Source of the DNA: Streptomyces sp. NBC_01304
GTDB taxonomy: Bacteria; Actinomycetota; Actinomycetes; Streptomycetales; Streptomycetaceae
DNA length: 64,000 bases
NCBI RefSeq assembly: GCF_035975855.1
Contig: NZ_CP109055.1
Span: 2,108,001-2,172,000, forward strand
Reading direction: 5' to 3'
The translations under genes were made by a program, and so were the position numbers. This document shows, one piece after another, positions 48,621 through 58,659 of the stretch (its first letter is position 1; every line of letters starts with the position of its first letter). The notes below the pieces were generated by a model. It did not search any database, had not been told where the DNA came from, and saw nothing but the letters and a program-made list of their open reading frames with translations.

Positions 48621-49314
48621 CCGCTGCCGCGTTCGCGGTGATGTCCTGGCCCGTGGCGCTCTGCAGCAACCGCTCGGCGAACATCTTCGACAGCTCGGCG
48701 AGGGCGCTGGGCCGGTCGGCGAGGTCGGTCGCACCCTTGCTCTTGACGATGCCGATGAACTTGCCCTGCTGGAGCAGGACCGTCTGGTCGCTCGCGTCGG
48801 AGCGGTACTGCGGGTTGTAGCCGTAGGCGTACGTCTGCTCGGCGACGTTGGCCGTCGGCGCGGCCTTGTACTGGTCGGGCTTGTTGGTCGCCTCGTACTT
48901 CCAGTCGGCGAAGGCCCGGGTGGCCTGGCTCGCGTTCTTGAAGACGATCACCTTGAAGTCGGCGCTGTCCTTGTTGTCGGCGCTCTGCCAGCCGACGAAG
49001 CCACTGGCCACGGAGCCCTTGCACTTGCCGGCGGGGACACAGCCCTTGACCGCCTTGCCCGAGCGGGCTTCCTCCGTCTTCACCGTACGCAGGGTCGGCG
49101 GCATGGCGTCGGCGGGCGGCAGCACCTCGTCCACCGTGAGCAGACCGGTGCGGGACACCGCGCCGGCGCCGGGCACGGCCGGGGCCGCGTGGCCCGAACG
49201 GCCGTTGCGGTTCTTCTTCTTGTTCTTCTTGCCCCCGCAGCCCGTGAGTGCGAGCGACAGGGCGAGAACCCCGATGCCGACACCCTGGACGGCGCGATGC
49301 GATGCGAACCGCAT
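48607..49314 (-). CDS. Hypothetical lipoprotein
   Basis: A 235-residue exported protein. The N terminus is a lipoprotein signal ending in the lipobox LTGC at about residue 26, followed by a Lys/Asn-rich linker (GGKKNKKKNRNGRSGH). The mature domain has two further cysteines close together (VKGCVPAGKCKGS), likely a disulfide, and no recognisable family motif. It would be anchored on the outer face of the membrane. The TAT- or Sec-dependence is not resolved. ATG 49314 is the start. Confidence 0.85.
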   Translation of the reverse strand: MRFASHRAVQGVGIGVLALSLALTGCGGKKNKKKNRNGRSGHAAPAVPGAGAVSRTGLLTVDEVLPPADAMPPTLRTVKTEEARSGKAVKGCVPAGKCKGSVASGFVGWQSADNKDSADFKVIVFKNASQATRAFADWKYEATNKPDQYKAAPTANVAEQTYAYGYNPQYRSDASDQTVLLQQGKFIGIVKSKGATDLADRPSALAELSKMFAERLLQSATGQDITANAAAVKLP

Positions 49315-49414
49315 GGTGCGGCTCCTCCCCGTTGTTTCCTTGCGTGTTTCCTTGCGAGTTGAACGGCTGCAGGGCGGTCCGCCCCGCAACTCCCCGTTTG
49401 TATCAAAGACATAA

Positions 49415-49445
49415 GTGCGCCCGGAGTGCGGGGCTCCGGGCGCAC
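49415..49445 (-). terminator. Hairpin terminator of the DivIVA-domain gene
   Basis: A perfect 12-bp stem (GTGCGCCCGGAG / CTCCGGGCGCAC), 7-nt loop, 21 bp after the stop at 49467 in the direction of transcription. Confidence 0.78.
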
Positions 49446-49466
49446 ACCGCCTTCACGTCGCGGTCA

Positions 49467-50243
49467 TCAATGGCTCATGAAAGGGCCCGGCGGAGGCGGG
49501 GACGCCGCCCCCAGATAGGCGTCGGCACGGCGGTCGACCGCGTCCAGGCCGTCGGCGACAGTGACCGTCAGGCCGCTGCGGTATTCGGCCACCAGGCCGC
49601 GCAGACCGGCGAGTTGCCGCTCGAGGGAGAGCCGGGAGCTGTTGAGCGCCGCCAGCTCCGAGCGTCTGGCGTGCAGTTGGCGGTCGAGGTCGGCGGCCTC
49701 CGCGGCGACCTGCGCGCGACCGCGCTCCACCGCCTCCTGCCCGGTACGCCGCGCCGCCTCCACCGCCTCCTGCCCTGTGCGCCGCGCCGCCTCCGCCGCC
49801 TCCTGCTCGATCCGGGCCGCCCGCTCCTGCGCCTCGCTCAGGATCCTGGTCGCCTCGGTGCACGCGGAGGCCAGCGTCTGCTCGGCGGTCCGGTCGGCCA
49901 GGGCCAGCACTCGTGCCGCGAACTCGCCGTCCGCCGGGGCGGGTTGCGCGGGGGCCTGGTCCAGCCGGCCGCGCAGGGCCGCGTTGTCCCGGTAGAGCCG
50001 GTCGAGGGTGACCTCGACGTCGTGCAGGAAGCTGTCGACCTGCCCCAGGTCGTACCCCTCCCGCAGCCGGGCCGTGGTGAACCACTTGTGGTGTACGTCG
50101 TCCGGGGTGAGCAACGGCCGGTCCTGGCCCGGGAATTCCGGGTGCCGGTCGTGGTGGCCGGCGGCGTCCGGCCCCATGTGGCGCGCGGTGCTGACGTGCG
50201 CAGCGGTGGGCTCCTCGGCGGAGCGGGTATCCCCCACGGCCAT
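49467..50243 (-). CDS. DivIVA-domain coiled-coil protein
   Basis: A 258-residue protein. After a disordered 50-residue start comes the DivIVA N domain (FTTARLREGYDLGQVDSFLH DVEVTLDRL) near residues 57-90. Long coiled coils follow, with an internal duplication (AARRTGQEAVEAARRTGQEA). A Pro-rich C terminus (PPPPGPFMSH) ends it. DivIVA domains bind curved membrane; in Streptomyces, relatives (DivIVA, Scy, FilP) act in polar growth. This is a smaller paralogue of unknown place. ATG 50243 follows AAAGG. Confidence 0.88.
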   Translation of the reverse strand: MAVGDTRSAEEPTAAHVSTARHMGPDAAGHHDRHPEFPGQDRPLLTPDDVHHKWFTTARLREGYDLGQVDSFLHDVEVTLDRLYRDNAALRGRLDQAPAQPAPADGEFAARVLALADRTAEQTLASACTEATRILSEAQERAARIEQEAAEAARRTGQEAVEAARRTGQEAVERGRAQVAAEAADLDRQLHARRSELAALNSSRLSLERQLAGLRGLVAEYRSGLTVTVADGLDAVDRRADAYLGAASPPPPGPFMSH

Positions 50244-50311
50244 CTGCCTTTCTGTACGGTCGGGCGGCGTCCTTCGGGCGAGACGGCGGCCTCGCGGAAA
50301 CCGGTGCGGCG

Positions 50312-51130
50312 TCAGTGCGCGGCGATCAGCAGCGCCCCCGTCGCCAGGGCCGCCGCGGCCACCGTGGTCAGGTGCCAGCGTGCGAGGAGGCCCTGGGCCG
50401 CCCGCTTCCGTGCCGCGACCCGGAACCCGATGACCGCGAGCCGCACCACGATCCCGGCGACGAGCGCGAGCCCCAACGGAAGCGCGGTCTGCGACAGATG
50501 GAGGGCGAGCGCGGCGAGGACGCCGGCCGCCGGACTCAGACAGGCGAGCAGCAGCCACGGCCCGAGGGGTTGGCGTGCGTCGTGCAGCATCGCCCCGAGG
50601 GCGAGGCCGTTGCCCGCCGAGGTCACGAGCAGCGCCAGACAGACCGGCACGGAGAAGACGAGGGCCAGCGTGGTCCCCTCGACCACGCGGTGCACGGCCA
50701 GGGCGGTCGCGGCGCCGAGCCCGGCGGACAGCACGCCGGCGGCCTCTTCGATGCGGCGGTGCCGGCCCGGTGCGTGGGCACCGCGGCTGCGCGCGGCCAC
50801 CCGTCGTGGGTGTGCGCCTTCGTGCCGGGTGAGGCAGGAGACGAGGACGTACGAGAGTGTCGCGGCCGCGAACGGCAGCCAGCCGGGGACTCCGGTCAGA
50901 ACGCTCTCGTGCCAGGTCTCCGGCACCAGGTCGACCACGACGGTGGTGAGCATGGTGCCCGAGGCGAGCAGCAGGACGAGCGCCGCATGGCGTGCGGTGC
51001 GGCCCGCGAGGAGGATCCCGGCGGCGGTGGCGGCCGCCATCACGGCGACGGCGATCCAGGCGCGGTCCTCGAAGAGCAGGGCGAGAGCGGCGAGCAGGGA
51101 CAGGAAGGGGTGGGGTTCCGCCAGTGGCAT
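50312..51130 (-). CDS. ZIP-like divalent metal permease
   Basis: A 272-residue protein with about eight membrane helices. The fourth-fifth helix region has LAVHRVVEGTTLALVF and TSAGNGLALGAMLHDARQP, echoing HNxPEG metal-site motifs of ZIP transporters, and TMLTTVVVDLVPETWHES resembles helix 2. The usual His of helix 5 is replaced by Asn. A basic loop (RRVAARSRGAHAPGRHRR) fits the variable cytoplasmic loop. Metal import or a divergent function is possible. It is 68 bp upstream of the DivIVA-domain gene. Confidence 0.65.
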   Translation of the reverse strand: MPLAEPHPFLSLLAALALLFEDRAWIAVAVMAAATAAGILLAGRTARHAALVLLLASGTMLTTVVVDLVPETWHESVLTGVPGWLPFAAATLSYVLVSCLTRHEGAHPRRVAARSRGAHAPGRHRRIEEAAGVLSAGLGAATALAVHRVVEGTTLALVFSVPVCLALLVTSAGNGLALGAMLHDARQPLGPWLLLACLSPAAGVLAALALHLSQTALPLGLALVAGIVVRLAVIGFRVAARKRAAQGLLARWHLTTVAAAALATGALLIAAH

Positions 51131-51277
51131 CGTGCTTCCTCTCGCGCCGTTCCCCGATCACACGCACCGGAGGACCCAGCCCGGTCACACGTACGGGATG
51201 AATCAGACTCTCCGGACTATTCGTTCATCGCTTTCGAGCGTGCCCACCCGTTCCGCGCGTCAATCCCGTGAAACGCG

Positions 51278-51321
51278 TCGTCGGCGACCGCGAGGCCCGA
51301 AGGGCCCGCAGCCGCCGACGA
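51278..51321. terminator. Hairpin downstream of the FadB/FadJ gene
   Basis: Outer arms TCGTCGGCG (51278-51286) and CGCCGACGA (51313-51321) enclose an inner GGCCC-GAA-GGGCC-like stem. It lies 22 bp after the stop at 51343 in the direction of transcription. Confidence 0.6.
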
Positions 51322-51342
51322 AGTGTCAGCCGCGGCGCACGG

Positions 51343-53526
51343 TCACGCGTCCGTGAACTTCTCGCCCTTCTCGGCCTTTTCGACGAGCAGCGCGGGCGGC
51401 AGGAACCGGTCGCCGTACCGCTCGGCCAGCTCACGGGCGCGCGCCACGAATCCGGCGAGCCCGCCCTCGTACCCGTTCATGTACTGCACGACACCACCGG
51501 TCCAGCCCGGGAATCCGATGCCGAAGATGGAGCCGATGTTGGCGTCGGCGACCGACGTGAGGACGCCTTCCTCGAAGAGCCGGACGGTGTCGAGGGCCTC
51601 CGAGAAGAGCATGCGCTCCTGCATGTCCTCGAAGGGGATCTCGGCGCCCTCGCGGGTGAAGTGCTCGCGCAGGCCCGGCCAGAGGCCCGCGCGCTTGCCG
51701 TCGACGTACTCGTAGAAGCCCGCCCCGGCCGCGCGTCCCTTGCGGTCGAAGTCGTCGATCATGCGGTCGATGACGCCCTCGGCGGGGTGCGAGGGCCAGG
51801 TGCCGCCCTCGTCCTCGATGGCCTTCTTCGACTCGTTGCGGATCTTGCGCGGGAGGGTGAGGGTCAGCTCGTCCATCAGGGAGAGGACCTTCGCCGGGTA
51901 GCCGGCCTGGGCCGCGGCCTGCTCGACGGAGGCGGGCTCGATGCCCTCGCCGACCATCGCGACGCCCTCGTTGATGAAGTGGCCGATGACGCGCGAGGTG
52001 AAGAAGCCGCGCGAGTCGTTGACGACGATCGGCGTCTTGTTGATCTGCCGTACGAGGTCGAAGGCGCGCGCCAGGGCCTCGTCTCCGGTGCCCGCGCCCT
52101 TGATGATCTCGACCAGCGGCATCTTGTCGACGGGCGAGAAGAAGTGCAGGCCGATGAAGTCGACCGGACGCGAAACCCCCTCTGCCAGGGCGGTGATCGG
52201 CAGGGTGGAGGTGTTGGAGCAGAGCAGCGCGTCGGGCTCGACGATGTCCTGGATCTCCTGGAAGACCTTGTGCTTGAGCGCCGGGTCCTCGAAGACCGCC
52301 TCGATCACCGCGTCGCAGCCCGCTACACCCTGTGGGTCGGCGGTCGGTGTGATCAGGGCGAGCAGCGCGTCGGCCTTCTCCTGAGTGGTACGGCCACGGG
52401 AGACGGCCTTCTCGCACAGCTTGACCGAGTAGCCCTTGCCCTTGTCCGCGGCCTCCTGGGACACGTCTTTGAGGACGACCTCGATGCCGGCGCGGGCGCA
52501 CGAGTAGGCGATGCCCGCGCCCATCATCCCGGCGCCGAGGACGGCGACCTTGCGGGCCTTGCGCTGCTCGATGCCCTTGGGGCGGTTGGCACCGGAGTTG
52601 ACGGCGCTCAGGTCGAAGAAGAACGCCTGGATCATGTTCTTCGCGACCTGGCCCGTGACCAGCTCGGTGAAGTAGCGCGCCTCGATGATCAGCGCGGTCT
52701 CGAAGTCGACCTGGGAGCCCTCGACGGCGGCCGCGAGGATGTTGCGCGGGGCCGGGTAGTTGGCGCCGTTGGTCTGCTTCTTGAGGTTGGCCGGGAAGGC
52801 CGGCAGGTTGGCGGCGAACTTCGGGTTGGCCGGGGTGCCGCCGGGGATCTTGTAGCCGGGCTTGTCCCAGGGCTGGACCGACTCCGGGTTGGCCTCGATG
52901 AAGGCGCGGGCCTTCTCGATCATCTCCTCGGGGGTGGCGGCCACTTCGTGGACCAGGCCGTTCTCCAGGGCGCGCTGCGGCGAGTACTGGGTGCCCTGCA
53001 GCAGGACCTTGAGGAGCGCGTCGGCGATGCCCATGAGGCGGACGGTGCGGGTGACGCCGCCGCCCGCGGGGAGCAGGCCGAGGGTGACCTCGGGCAGGCC
53101 GATCTTGGAGCCCTTGGCGTCGAGGGCGACGCGGTGGTGCGAGGCGAGCGCGATCTCGTAACCGCCGCCCAGGGCCGCGCCGTTGATCGCGGCGACGACC
53201 GGCTTGCCGAGGGTCTCGATGCGGCGCAGCGAGGACTTGATGGCGGTGCCCGCGTCGAACGCCAGCTGGGCGTTCTCCGGGCCGATCTGGATCATGTCCT
53301 TGAGGTCGCCGCCCGCGAAGAAGGTCTTCTTCGCGGAGGTGTAGATGATGCCGCGGATGGAGTCCGGGTTCTCGGCGAGGGCGGCCTCCGCGCGGTCGGC
53401 GATCGCCGCGATGGAGTCCTTGAACGCCTGATTCATGGTGTTCGCGGACTGGTTCGGGTCGTCCAGGACGAGGGTGACGATGCCCGTGTCGTCCTGTTCC
53501 CAGCGGATGGTGGTGCTCTCGGTCAT
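51343..53526 (-). CDS. fadB: Fatty-acid beta-oxidation multifunctional enzyme (enoyl-CoA hydratase / 3-hydroxyacyl-CoA dehydrogenase)
   Basis: A 727-residue fusion. Residues 1-about 220 are a crotonase domain (TFFAGGDLKDMIQI, AALGGGYEIALASH, IGLPEVTLGLLPAGGG). Residues about 335-520 are an NAD-binding dehydrogenase (KVAVLGAGMMGAGIAYSCAR) with the catalytic FIGLHFFSPVDKMPLVEII. Two helical C-terminal domains follow. It hydrates enoyl-CoA and oxidises the hydroxyacyl-CoA. It is 94 bp downstream of the thiolase gene on the same strand; together they form the trifunctional beta-oxidation unit. ATG 53526 is the start. Confidence 0.96.
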   Translation of the reverse strand: MTESTTIRWEQDDTGIVTLVLDDPNQSANTMNQAFKDSIAAIADRAEAALAENPDSIRGIIYTSAKKTFFAGGDLKDMIQIGPENAQLAFDAGTAIKSSLRRIETLGKPVVAAINGAALGGGYEIALASHHRVALDAKGSKIGLPEVTLGLLPAGGGVTRTVRLMGIADALLKVLLQGTQYSPQRALENGLVHEVAATPEEMIEKARAFIEANPESVQPWDKPGYKIPGGTPANPKFAANLPAFPANLKKQTNGANYPAPRNILAAAVEGSQVDFETALIIEARYFTELVTGQVAKNMIQAFFFDLSAVNSGANRPKGIEQRKARKVAVLGAGMMGAGIAYSCARAGIEVVLKDVSQEAADKGKGYSVKLCEKAVSRGRTTQEKADALLALITPTADPQGVAGCDAVIEAVFEDPALKHKVFQEIQDIVEPDALLCSNTSTLPITALAEGVSRPVDFIGLHFFSPVDKMPLVEIIKGAGTGDEALARAFDLVRQINKTPIVVNDSRGFFTSRVIGHFINEGVAMVGEGIEPASVEQAAAQAGYPAKVLSLMDELTLTLPRKIRNESKKAIEDEGGTWPSHPAEGVIDRMIDDFDRKGRAAGAGFYEYVDGKRAGLWPGLREHFTREGAEIPFEDMQERMLFSEALDTVRLFEEGVLTSVADANIGSIFGIGFPGWTGGVVQYMNGYEGGLAGFVARARELAERYGDRFLPPALLVEKAEKGEKFTDA

Positions 53527-53620
53527 TTCTACGTCTCCGTATGAAAGCTCAAGGAAGCTTCCGCAAAGAGCTCGGGGGAGCTCAAGGAAGCTGGGGAAGT
53601 GGGCTGGATCCGCTGGGGAG

Positions 53621-54835
<1,215 letters not shown>

Positions 54836-54893
54836 GGTCTCAAGCCTTTCAGGGGTGCGGAATGAGGGTGGCTGTGCAAGGCGGCCGGGAGGG

Positions 54894-56069
54894 CTAGGGC
54901 AGCAGGGAACGCCCGATGATCTCCTTCATGATCTCGGTCGTACCGCCGTAGATGGTCTGGATACGGCCGTCCGTGAAGGCCCTGGCCACGCGGTATTCGG
55001 TCATATAGCCGTAGCCGCCGTGCAGTTGCAGACAGCGGTCGGCGACGCGTTTCTGCAGTTCCGTGGCCCACCACTTGGCCATGGAGGCGTGCACGGCGTC
55101 GAGTTCCCCGTTCGAGTGATCGACGATGCAGCGGTCGAGGAACGTACGGGTGACGGCGCACTCGGTGGCCATCTCGGCGATCTCGAACCGGATGTGCTGG
55201 AGCTTGGCCAGCTTGCGGCCGAAGGCCTCGCGCTCCTGCACGTACTGCATGGTGATTTCGAGGAGGTACTCGGCGGCGGCGATCGCGGCGACCGCGATGC
55301 CCATGCGCTCCTGCGCGAGGTTGGTCATCAGGTGGATGAAGGCGCCGTCGAGCTCGCCCAGGAGATTCTCCTTGGGGACCTTCACCTCGTTGAAGAACAA
55401 CTCGGCGGTGTCCTGGGCCTTCTGGCCGATCTTGTCCAGGTTCCGGCCGCGCTCGAAGCCCTCCATGCCGCGCTCGACGACGAGGAGCGACAGGCCCTTC
55501 GCGCCACCTTCCGGCGTCGTCTTGGCGACGACGATCACCAGGTCGGAGATGATGCCGTTGGAGATGAAGGTCTTGGAGCCGTTGAGCAGCCAGTGGTCGC
55601 CCTTGTCCTCGGCGGTCGTACGGATGCCCTGGAGGTCGGAGCCCGCGCCCGGCTCGGTCATGGCGATCGCGGTGACGATCTCGCCGCTGCAGAACTTGGG
55701 CAGCCAGCGCCGTTTCTGCTCGTCGGTGCCGAGGCCGGTCAGGTAGGGCCCGATGATGTCGTTGTGCAGGCCGACCGCGAGCCCGGCCGCGCCCGCGCGG
55801 GTGAACTCCTCGGCGAGGACCGCGCTGTAGCGGAAGTCGGTGTTCCCGCCGCCCCCGTACTCCTCGGGCACGGCAAGCCCGAGCAGCCCCTGCTTGCCGG
55901 CCGCGAGCCAGGCCTCGCGGGAGACGATGCCGTCCTTCTCCCACTGCTCGTAGTGCGGGGTGACCTCCTTGGTGAGGAAGGTCCGCACGGCCTCCCGGAA
56001 GGCCTCGTGCTCGGCGGTGTAGAGCTGCCGCTTCATGCCCGAGGGCGTCTGTGGCGTCTGTGACGTCAT
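54894..56069 (-). CDS. Acyl-CoA dehydrogenase
   Basis: A 391-residue flavoenzyme: [20 protein letters not shown] (FAD), [40 protein letters not shown] and [20 protein letters not shown] with [17 protein letters not shown], where the catalytic Glu lies. It starts the beta-oxidation cycle served by the downstream thiolase and FadB/FadJ genes. ATG 56069 begins [13 protein letters not shown] 56036 is an alternative. A palindromic element separates it from the upstream LLM gene and may weaken or replace readthrough. Confidence 0.95.
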   Translation of the reverse strand: MTSQTPQTPSGMKRQLYTAEHEAFREAVRTFLTKEVTPHYEQWEKDGIVSREAWLAAGKQGLLGLAVPEEYGGGGNTDFRYSAVLAEEFTRAGAAGLAVGLHNDIIGPYLTGLGTDEQKRRWLPKFCSGEIVTAIAMTEPGAGSDLQGIRTTAEDKGDHWLLNGSKTFISNGIISDLVIVVAKTTPEGGAKGLSLLVVERGMEGFERGRNLDKIGQKAQDTAELFFNEVKVPKENLLGELDGAFIHLMTNLAQERMGIAVAAIAAAEYLLEITMQYVQEREAFGRKLAKLQHIRFEIAEMATECAVTRTFLDRCIVDHSNGELDAVHASMAKWWATELQKRVADRCLQLHGGYGYMTEYRVARAFTDGRIQTIYGGTTEIMKEIIGRSLLP

Positions 56070-56091
56070 GGAACTCGATGCCTCCTTGGGC

Positions 56092-56270
56092 CTAGGTCCT
56101 GTCGTCAAATTCCCGTCGTTGCCCGAAGGGCGGCCGTGCGGCGTCCGGTGCGTGCTCTCGGCGTGCCGCCCGGAAGGTCTCGTACTGGACGTACTTGGCC
56201 TTTCGGGTGGTGCGGCGAGAGTGCGTGCCGGGCGTCGCACGGCAGACGGGAATTTGACGACAGGGCCTAG
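56092..56270. mobile_element. MITE-like palindromic element, 179 bp, with 26-bp terminal inverted repeats
   Basis: Terminal arms 56092-56117 and 56245-56270 are reverse complements with one mismatch (core GTCGTCAAATTCCCGTC). The element starts and ends with CTAG, which could be the target or its duplication. The inside is also palindromic: CCGTGCGGCG...CTCTCG on the left mirrors CGAGAG...CGTCGCACGG on the right, meeting at GTAC-TGGAC-GTAC (56182-56194). It encodes nothing and its right end supplies the stop codon of the LLM gene. This is typical of a non-autonomous insertion-sequence derivative; CTAG targets are known for some IS5-family elements. Confidence 0.72.
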
Positions 56271-57283
56271 AGCCAGCTCTTGACGGTTTCGACCAACTTG
56301 GCCGGCTCGGGGCCGACCGGAATGACGTTGAGCATGGTGACGCCCGCCGCGCGGAAGGCCTCGACGCGCTCGCGTACGTAACTCTCCGGTCCGCACAGGG
56401 AGATGAGCTCGCAGAACTCGTCGGGGACAGCCGCTTCGGCTTCCTTCTTCTTGCCGGAGAGGTAGAGCTCCTGGATGCGCTTGGCTTCCTTCTCGTAGCC
56501 GTACGCGACCGCCAGGTCGTTGTAGAAGTTCTTGCCCGGCGCGCCCATGCCGCCTACATAGAGCGCGATTTGGGGCCGTGCGAAGTCCCGGATCGCGGCG
56601 GCGTCCTCGCCGATGGCGAGCAGACCGCCCGCGACCGTCTGCAGCGGGCCCAGCTCCGGGGAGCGCTTGGCGCCGCCCTCGGCGAGCGGCGCGCCCCACA
56701 CCTGGTGGGCCTTCTCCGGGATGAAGAGCGTGGGCAGCCAGCCGTCGGCGATCTCGGCCGTCATCCGCACGTTCGCCGGGCCCAAGGAGGCGACGTAGAG
56801 CGGGACTTCGGAACGCACCGGCCTGGTGAGGATCTTCAGCGGCTTGCCCAGACCACCGGGCCGGGGCATGTCCGTGATGCCGTGGTGGTCGATGACCTCG
56901 CGGCGCAGGATGCGGCGGGTCAGCTCGATGGCCTCGCGGGTGCGGCCGAGCGGCTTGTCGTACGCCATCCCGTGCCAGCCCTCGATCACCTGCGGTCCTG
57001 AGGCGCCGAGGCCCATGATCGCCCGGCCGCCGGAGATCGCGTCGAGGCCGGCGGCGGTCTGGGCGATGAGGGCGGGGGTGCGGGAGTAGACGTTGAGGAT
57101 GCCGGCGCCGATCTTCATGCGCTCGGTCTTCGCCGCCAAGTAGCCCATGATCGTGGGCGAGTCGAAGCCGTAGGCCTCGGCGACCCACACCGCGTCGAGG
57201 CCCGCCGCTTCAAGGGCGGCGGCCTGGTCGCAGGCCTCGCGCGGATCTCCGCCGGAGTAGGCGAGCGGAATCGAGAGCTCCAT
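56267..57283 (-). CDS. LLM-class (F420-dependent) oxidoreductase
   Basis: A 338-residue luciferase-like TIM barrel. Hallmarks are LDAVWVAEAYGFDSPTIMGY, KIGAGILNVYSRTPALIAQT AAGLD, and ISGGRAIMGLGASGPQVIEG. Actinobacterial members use F420. The substrate is probably an acyl-CoA or ketone-related intermediate given the operon. ATG 57283 overlaps the upstream stop (TGATG). Its own TAG stop (56267-56269) lies in the end of the palindromic element, so the insertion may have changed the C terminus (ETVKSWL). Confidence 0.92.
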   Translation of the reverse strand: MELSIPLAYSGGDPREACDQAAALEAAGLDAVWVAEAYGFDSPTIMGYLAAKTERMKIGAGILNVYSRTPALIAQTAAGLDAISGGRAIMGLGASGPQVIEGWHGMAYDKPLGRTREAIELTRRILRREVIDHHGITDMPRPGGLGKPLKILTRPVRSEVPLYVASLGPANVRMTAEIADGWLPTLFIPEKAHQVWGAPLAEGGAKRSPELGPLQTVAGGLLAIGEDAAAIRDFARPQIALYVGGMGAPGKNFYNDLAVAYGYEKEAKRIQELYLSGKKKEAEAAVPDEFCELISLCGPESYVRERVEAFRAAGVTMLNVIPVGPEPAKLVETVKSWL

Positions 57284-58530
57284 CAGGCGTCGTCCTTCTT
57301 CCGGTCCTCGGTCTTCGTCCGGTCCTGGGTCTTCGTCCGGTCCTGGGTCTTCGTCCGGTCCTGGGCCAGGCTCGGGACGTCCCAGTCGTCGGCCACCTCC
57401 GCGGTGTCCGCGCCGGGCTGGGCGGGTGCCGTACGTACGCTGCCGGGCGTCGCCGAGAAGCGGGGCGCGGGTGCCGGCTGGGTGATGCCGCTGTGCTCGA
57501 CGAAGGTGCCGCGGGCCGCGAGGTGCGGGTGGCCGGGGGCCTCGCGCAGCGAGAGGACGGGCGCCACACAGGCGTCGGAGCCCTCGAAGAGCCGCGTCCA
57601 TTCGTCGCGCGTACGTGTCTTGAACTGCGCCGCGATCGCCGCCTTCAGGTCGCCCCACGCGGCCAGGTCCTTGCGGGCCGGGGCCTGGTCCTTGATGCCG
57701 AGCATCTCGACGAACTCGTCGTAGAACTGCTGCTCCAGGGCGCCGACCGCCATGTAGCCGCCGTCAGCCGTCTCGTAGGTGCCGTAGAAGGGGCAGCCGC
57801 CGTCCAGCAGGTTGGCGCCGCGCCGGTCCTGCCAGCCGCCGGCCGCCATCATGCCGTGGATCATCGCGGACAGATGCGCCGTTCCGTCGACGATCGCGGC
57901 GTCCACGACCTGTCCTTCTCCCGTCACGCGCGCGTGCTGCAGTGCGGCCAGCACGCCGACGACGAGGTAGAGGGAGCCGCCCGCGTAGTCCCCCACGAGG
58001 TTCGCGGGGATCGCCGGGGGCTCGTCCGGGTTGCCGATCATGCCGAGCGTCCCGGTGATCGCGATGTACGCGATGTCGTGCCCGGCGCTCTGGGCGAGCG
58101 GGCCCTGTTGCCCCCAGCCGGTCATCCGGCCGTACACCAGGCGGGGGTTGCGGGCCTTGCAGGCGTCCGGGCCGACACCGAGGCGCTCGGCGACGCCGGG
58201 TCGGTAGCCCTCGATGAGGATGTCGGCGCGCTCGACCAGGTCGAGGACCCGGTCCGGGCCGTCCGGGGACTTCAGGTCGACCAGGACGGAGCGCTTGTTG
58301 CGGTTGGTGATGTCGTACTGCGGGTTCACCGCGAGCCCGCCGCCGCCGGGGCGGTCCACCCGCACGACATCAGCGCCGAGGTCGGCCAGCAGCATCGCGG
58401 CGAACGGGCCCGGCCCGATGCCGGCCAGCTCGACCACCTTGACGCCGGTGAGCGGGCCCTGGCGCCCGGTCGGTGTGCCTGCCGTCCCTGCCGTCCCTGT
58501 CGTCCGTGACGTCCCTGCCGTGCCTGTCAT
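57283..58530 (-). CDS. CoA-transferase family III / alpha-methylacyl-CoA racemase-like
   Basis: A 415-residue CaiB/BaiF-type protein. VKVVELAGIGPGPFAAMLLA DLGADVVRVD, YDITNRNKRSVLVDLKSPDG and NLVGDYAGGSLYLVVGVLAA (with the catalytic Asp and the racemase-type GGS) match alpha-methylacyl-CoA racemase. It would set the stereochemistry of methyl-branched acyl-CoAs for beta-oxidation. The N terminus (GTAGTSRTTGTAGTAGTPTG) and C terminus (AQDRTKTQDRTKTQDRTKTE) are low-complexity repeats encoded by short tandem DNA repeats. ATG 58530 follows GGGGG. First gene of the operon. Confidence 0.92.
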   Translation of the reverse strand: MTGTAGTSRTTGTAGTAGTPTGRQGPLTGVKVVELAGIGPGPFAAMLLADLGADVVRVDRPGGGGLAVNPQYDITNRNKRSVLVDLKSPDGPDRVLDLVERADILIEGYRPGVAERLGVGPDACKARNPRLVYGRMTGWGQQGPLAQSAGHDIAYIAITGTLGMIGNPDEPPAIPANLVGDYAGGSLYLVVGVLAALQHARVTGEGQVVDAAIVDGTAHLSAMIHGMMAAGGWQDRRGANLLDGGCPFYGTYETADGGYMAVGALEQQFYDEFVEMLGIKDQAPARKDLAAWGDLKAAIAAQFKTRTRDEWTRLFEGSDACVAPVLSLREAPGHPHLAARGTFVEHSGITQPAPAPRFSATPGSVRTAPAQPGADTAEVADDWDVPSLAQDRTKTQDRTKTQDRTKTEDRKKDDA

Positions 58531-58554
58531 CAAGCCCCCAGCACTGTGACACAA

Positions 58555-58588
58555 CTGATGTAACATCAGCGATGTTAAGAACGCGTTC
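58555..58588. promoter_or_regulatory. Stacked palindromes at the beta-oxidation operon promoter
   Basis: CTGATGTAACATCAG (58555-58569), TAACATC-AGC-GATGTTA (58561-58577) and GAACGCGTTC (58579-58588) overlap or adjoin 25-58 bp upstream of the first gene. The last resembles the AGAACG(N)GTTCT core of KstR-type TetR operators of mycobacteria. It is AT-rich for this genome, so the promoter is probably here. Confidence 0.65.
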
Positions 58589-58659
58589 CACTCCGCACAA
58601 GACCTGGCGAGCAAGCGCTTAGAAATCTCCTGGCGCAGCCTGCCGCACGCGGCCCGGAT

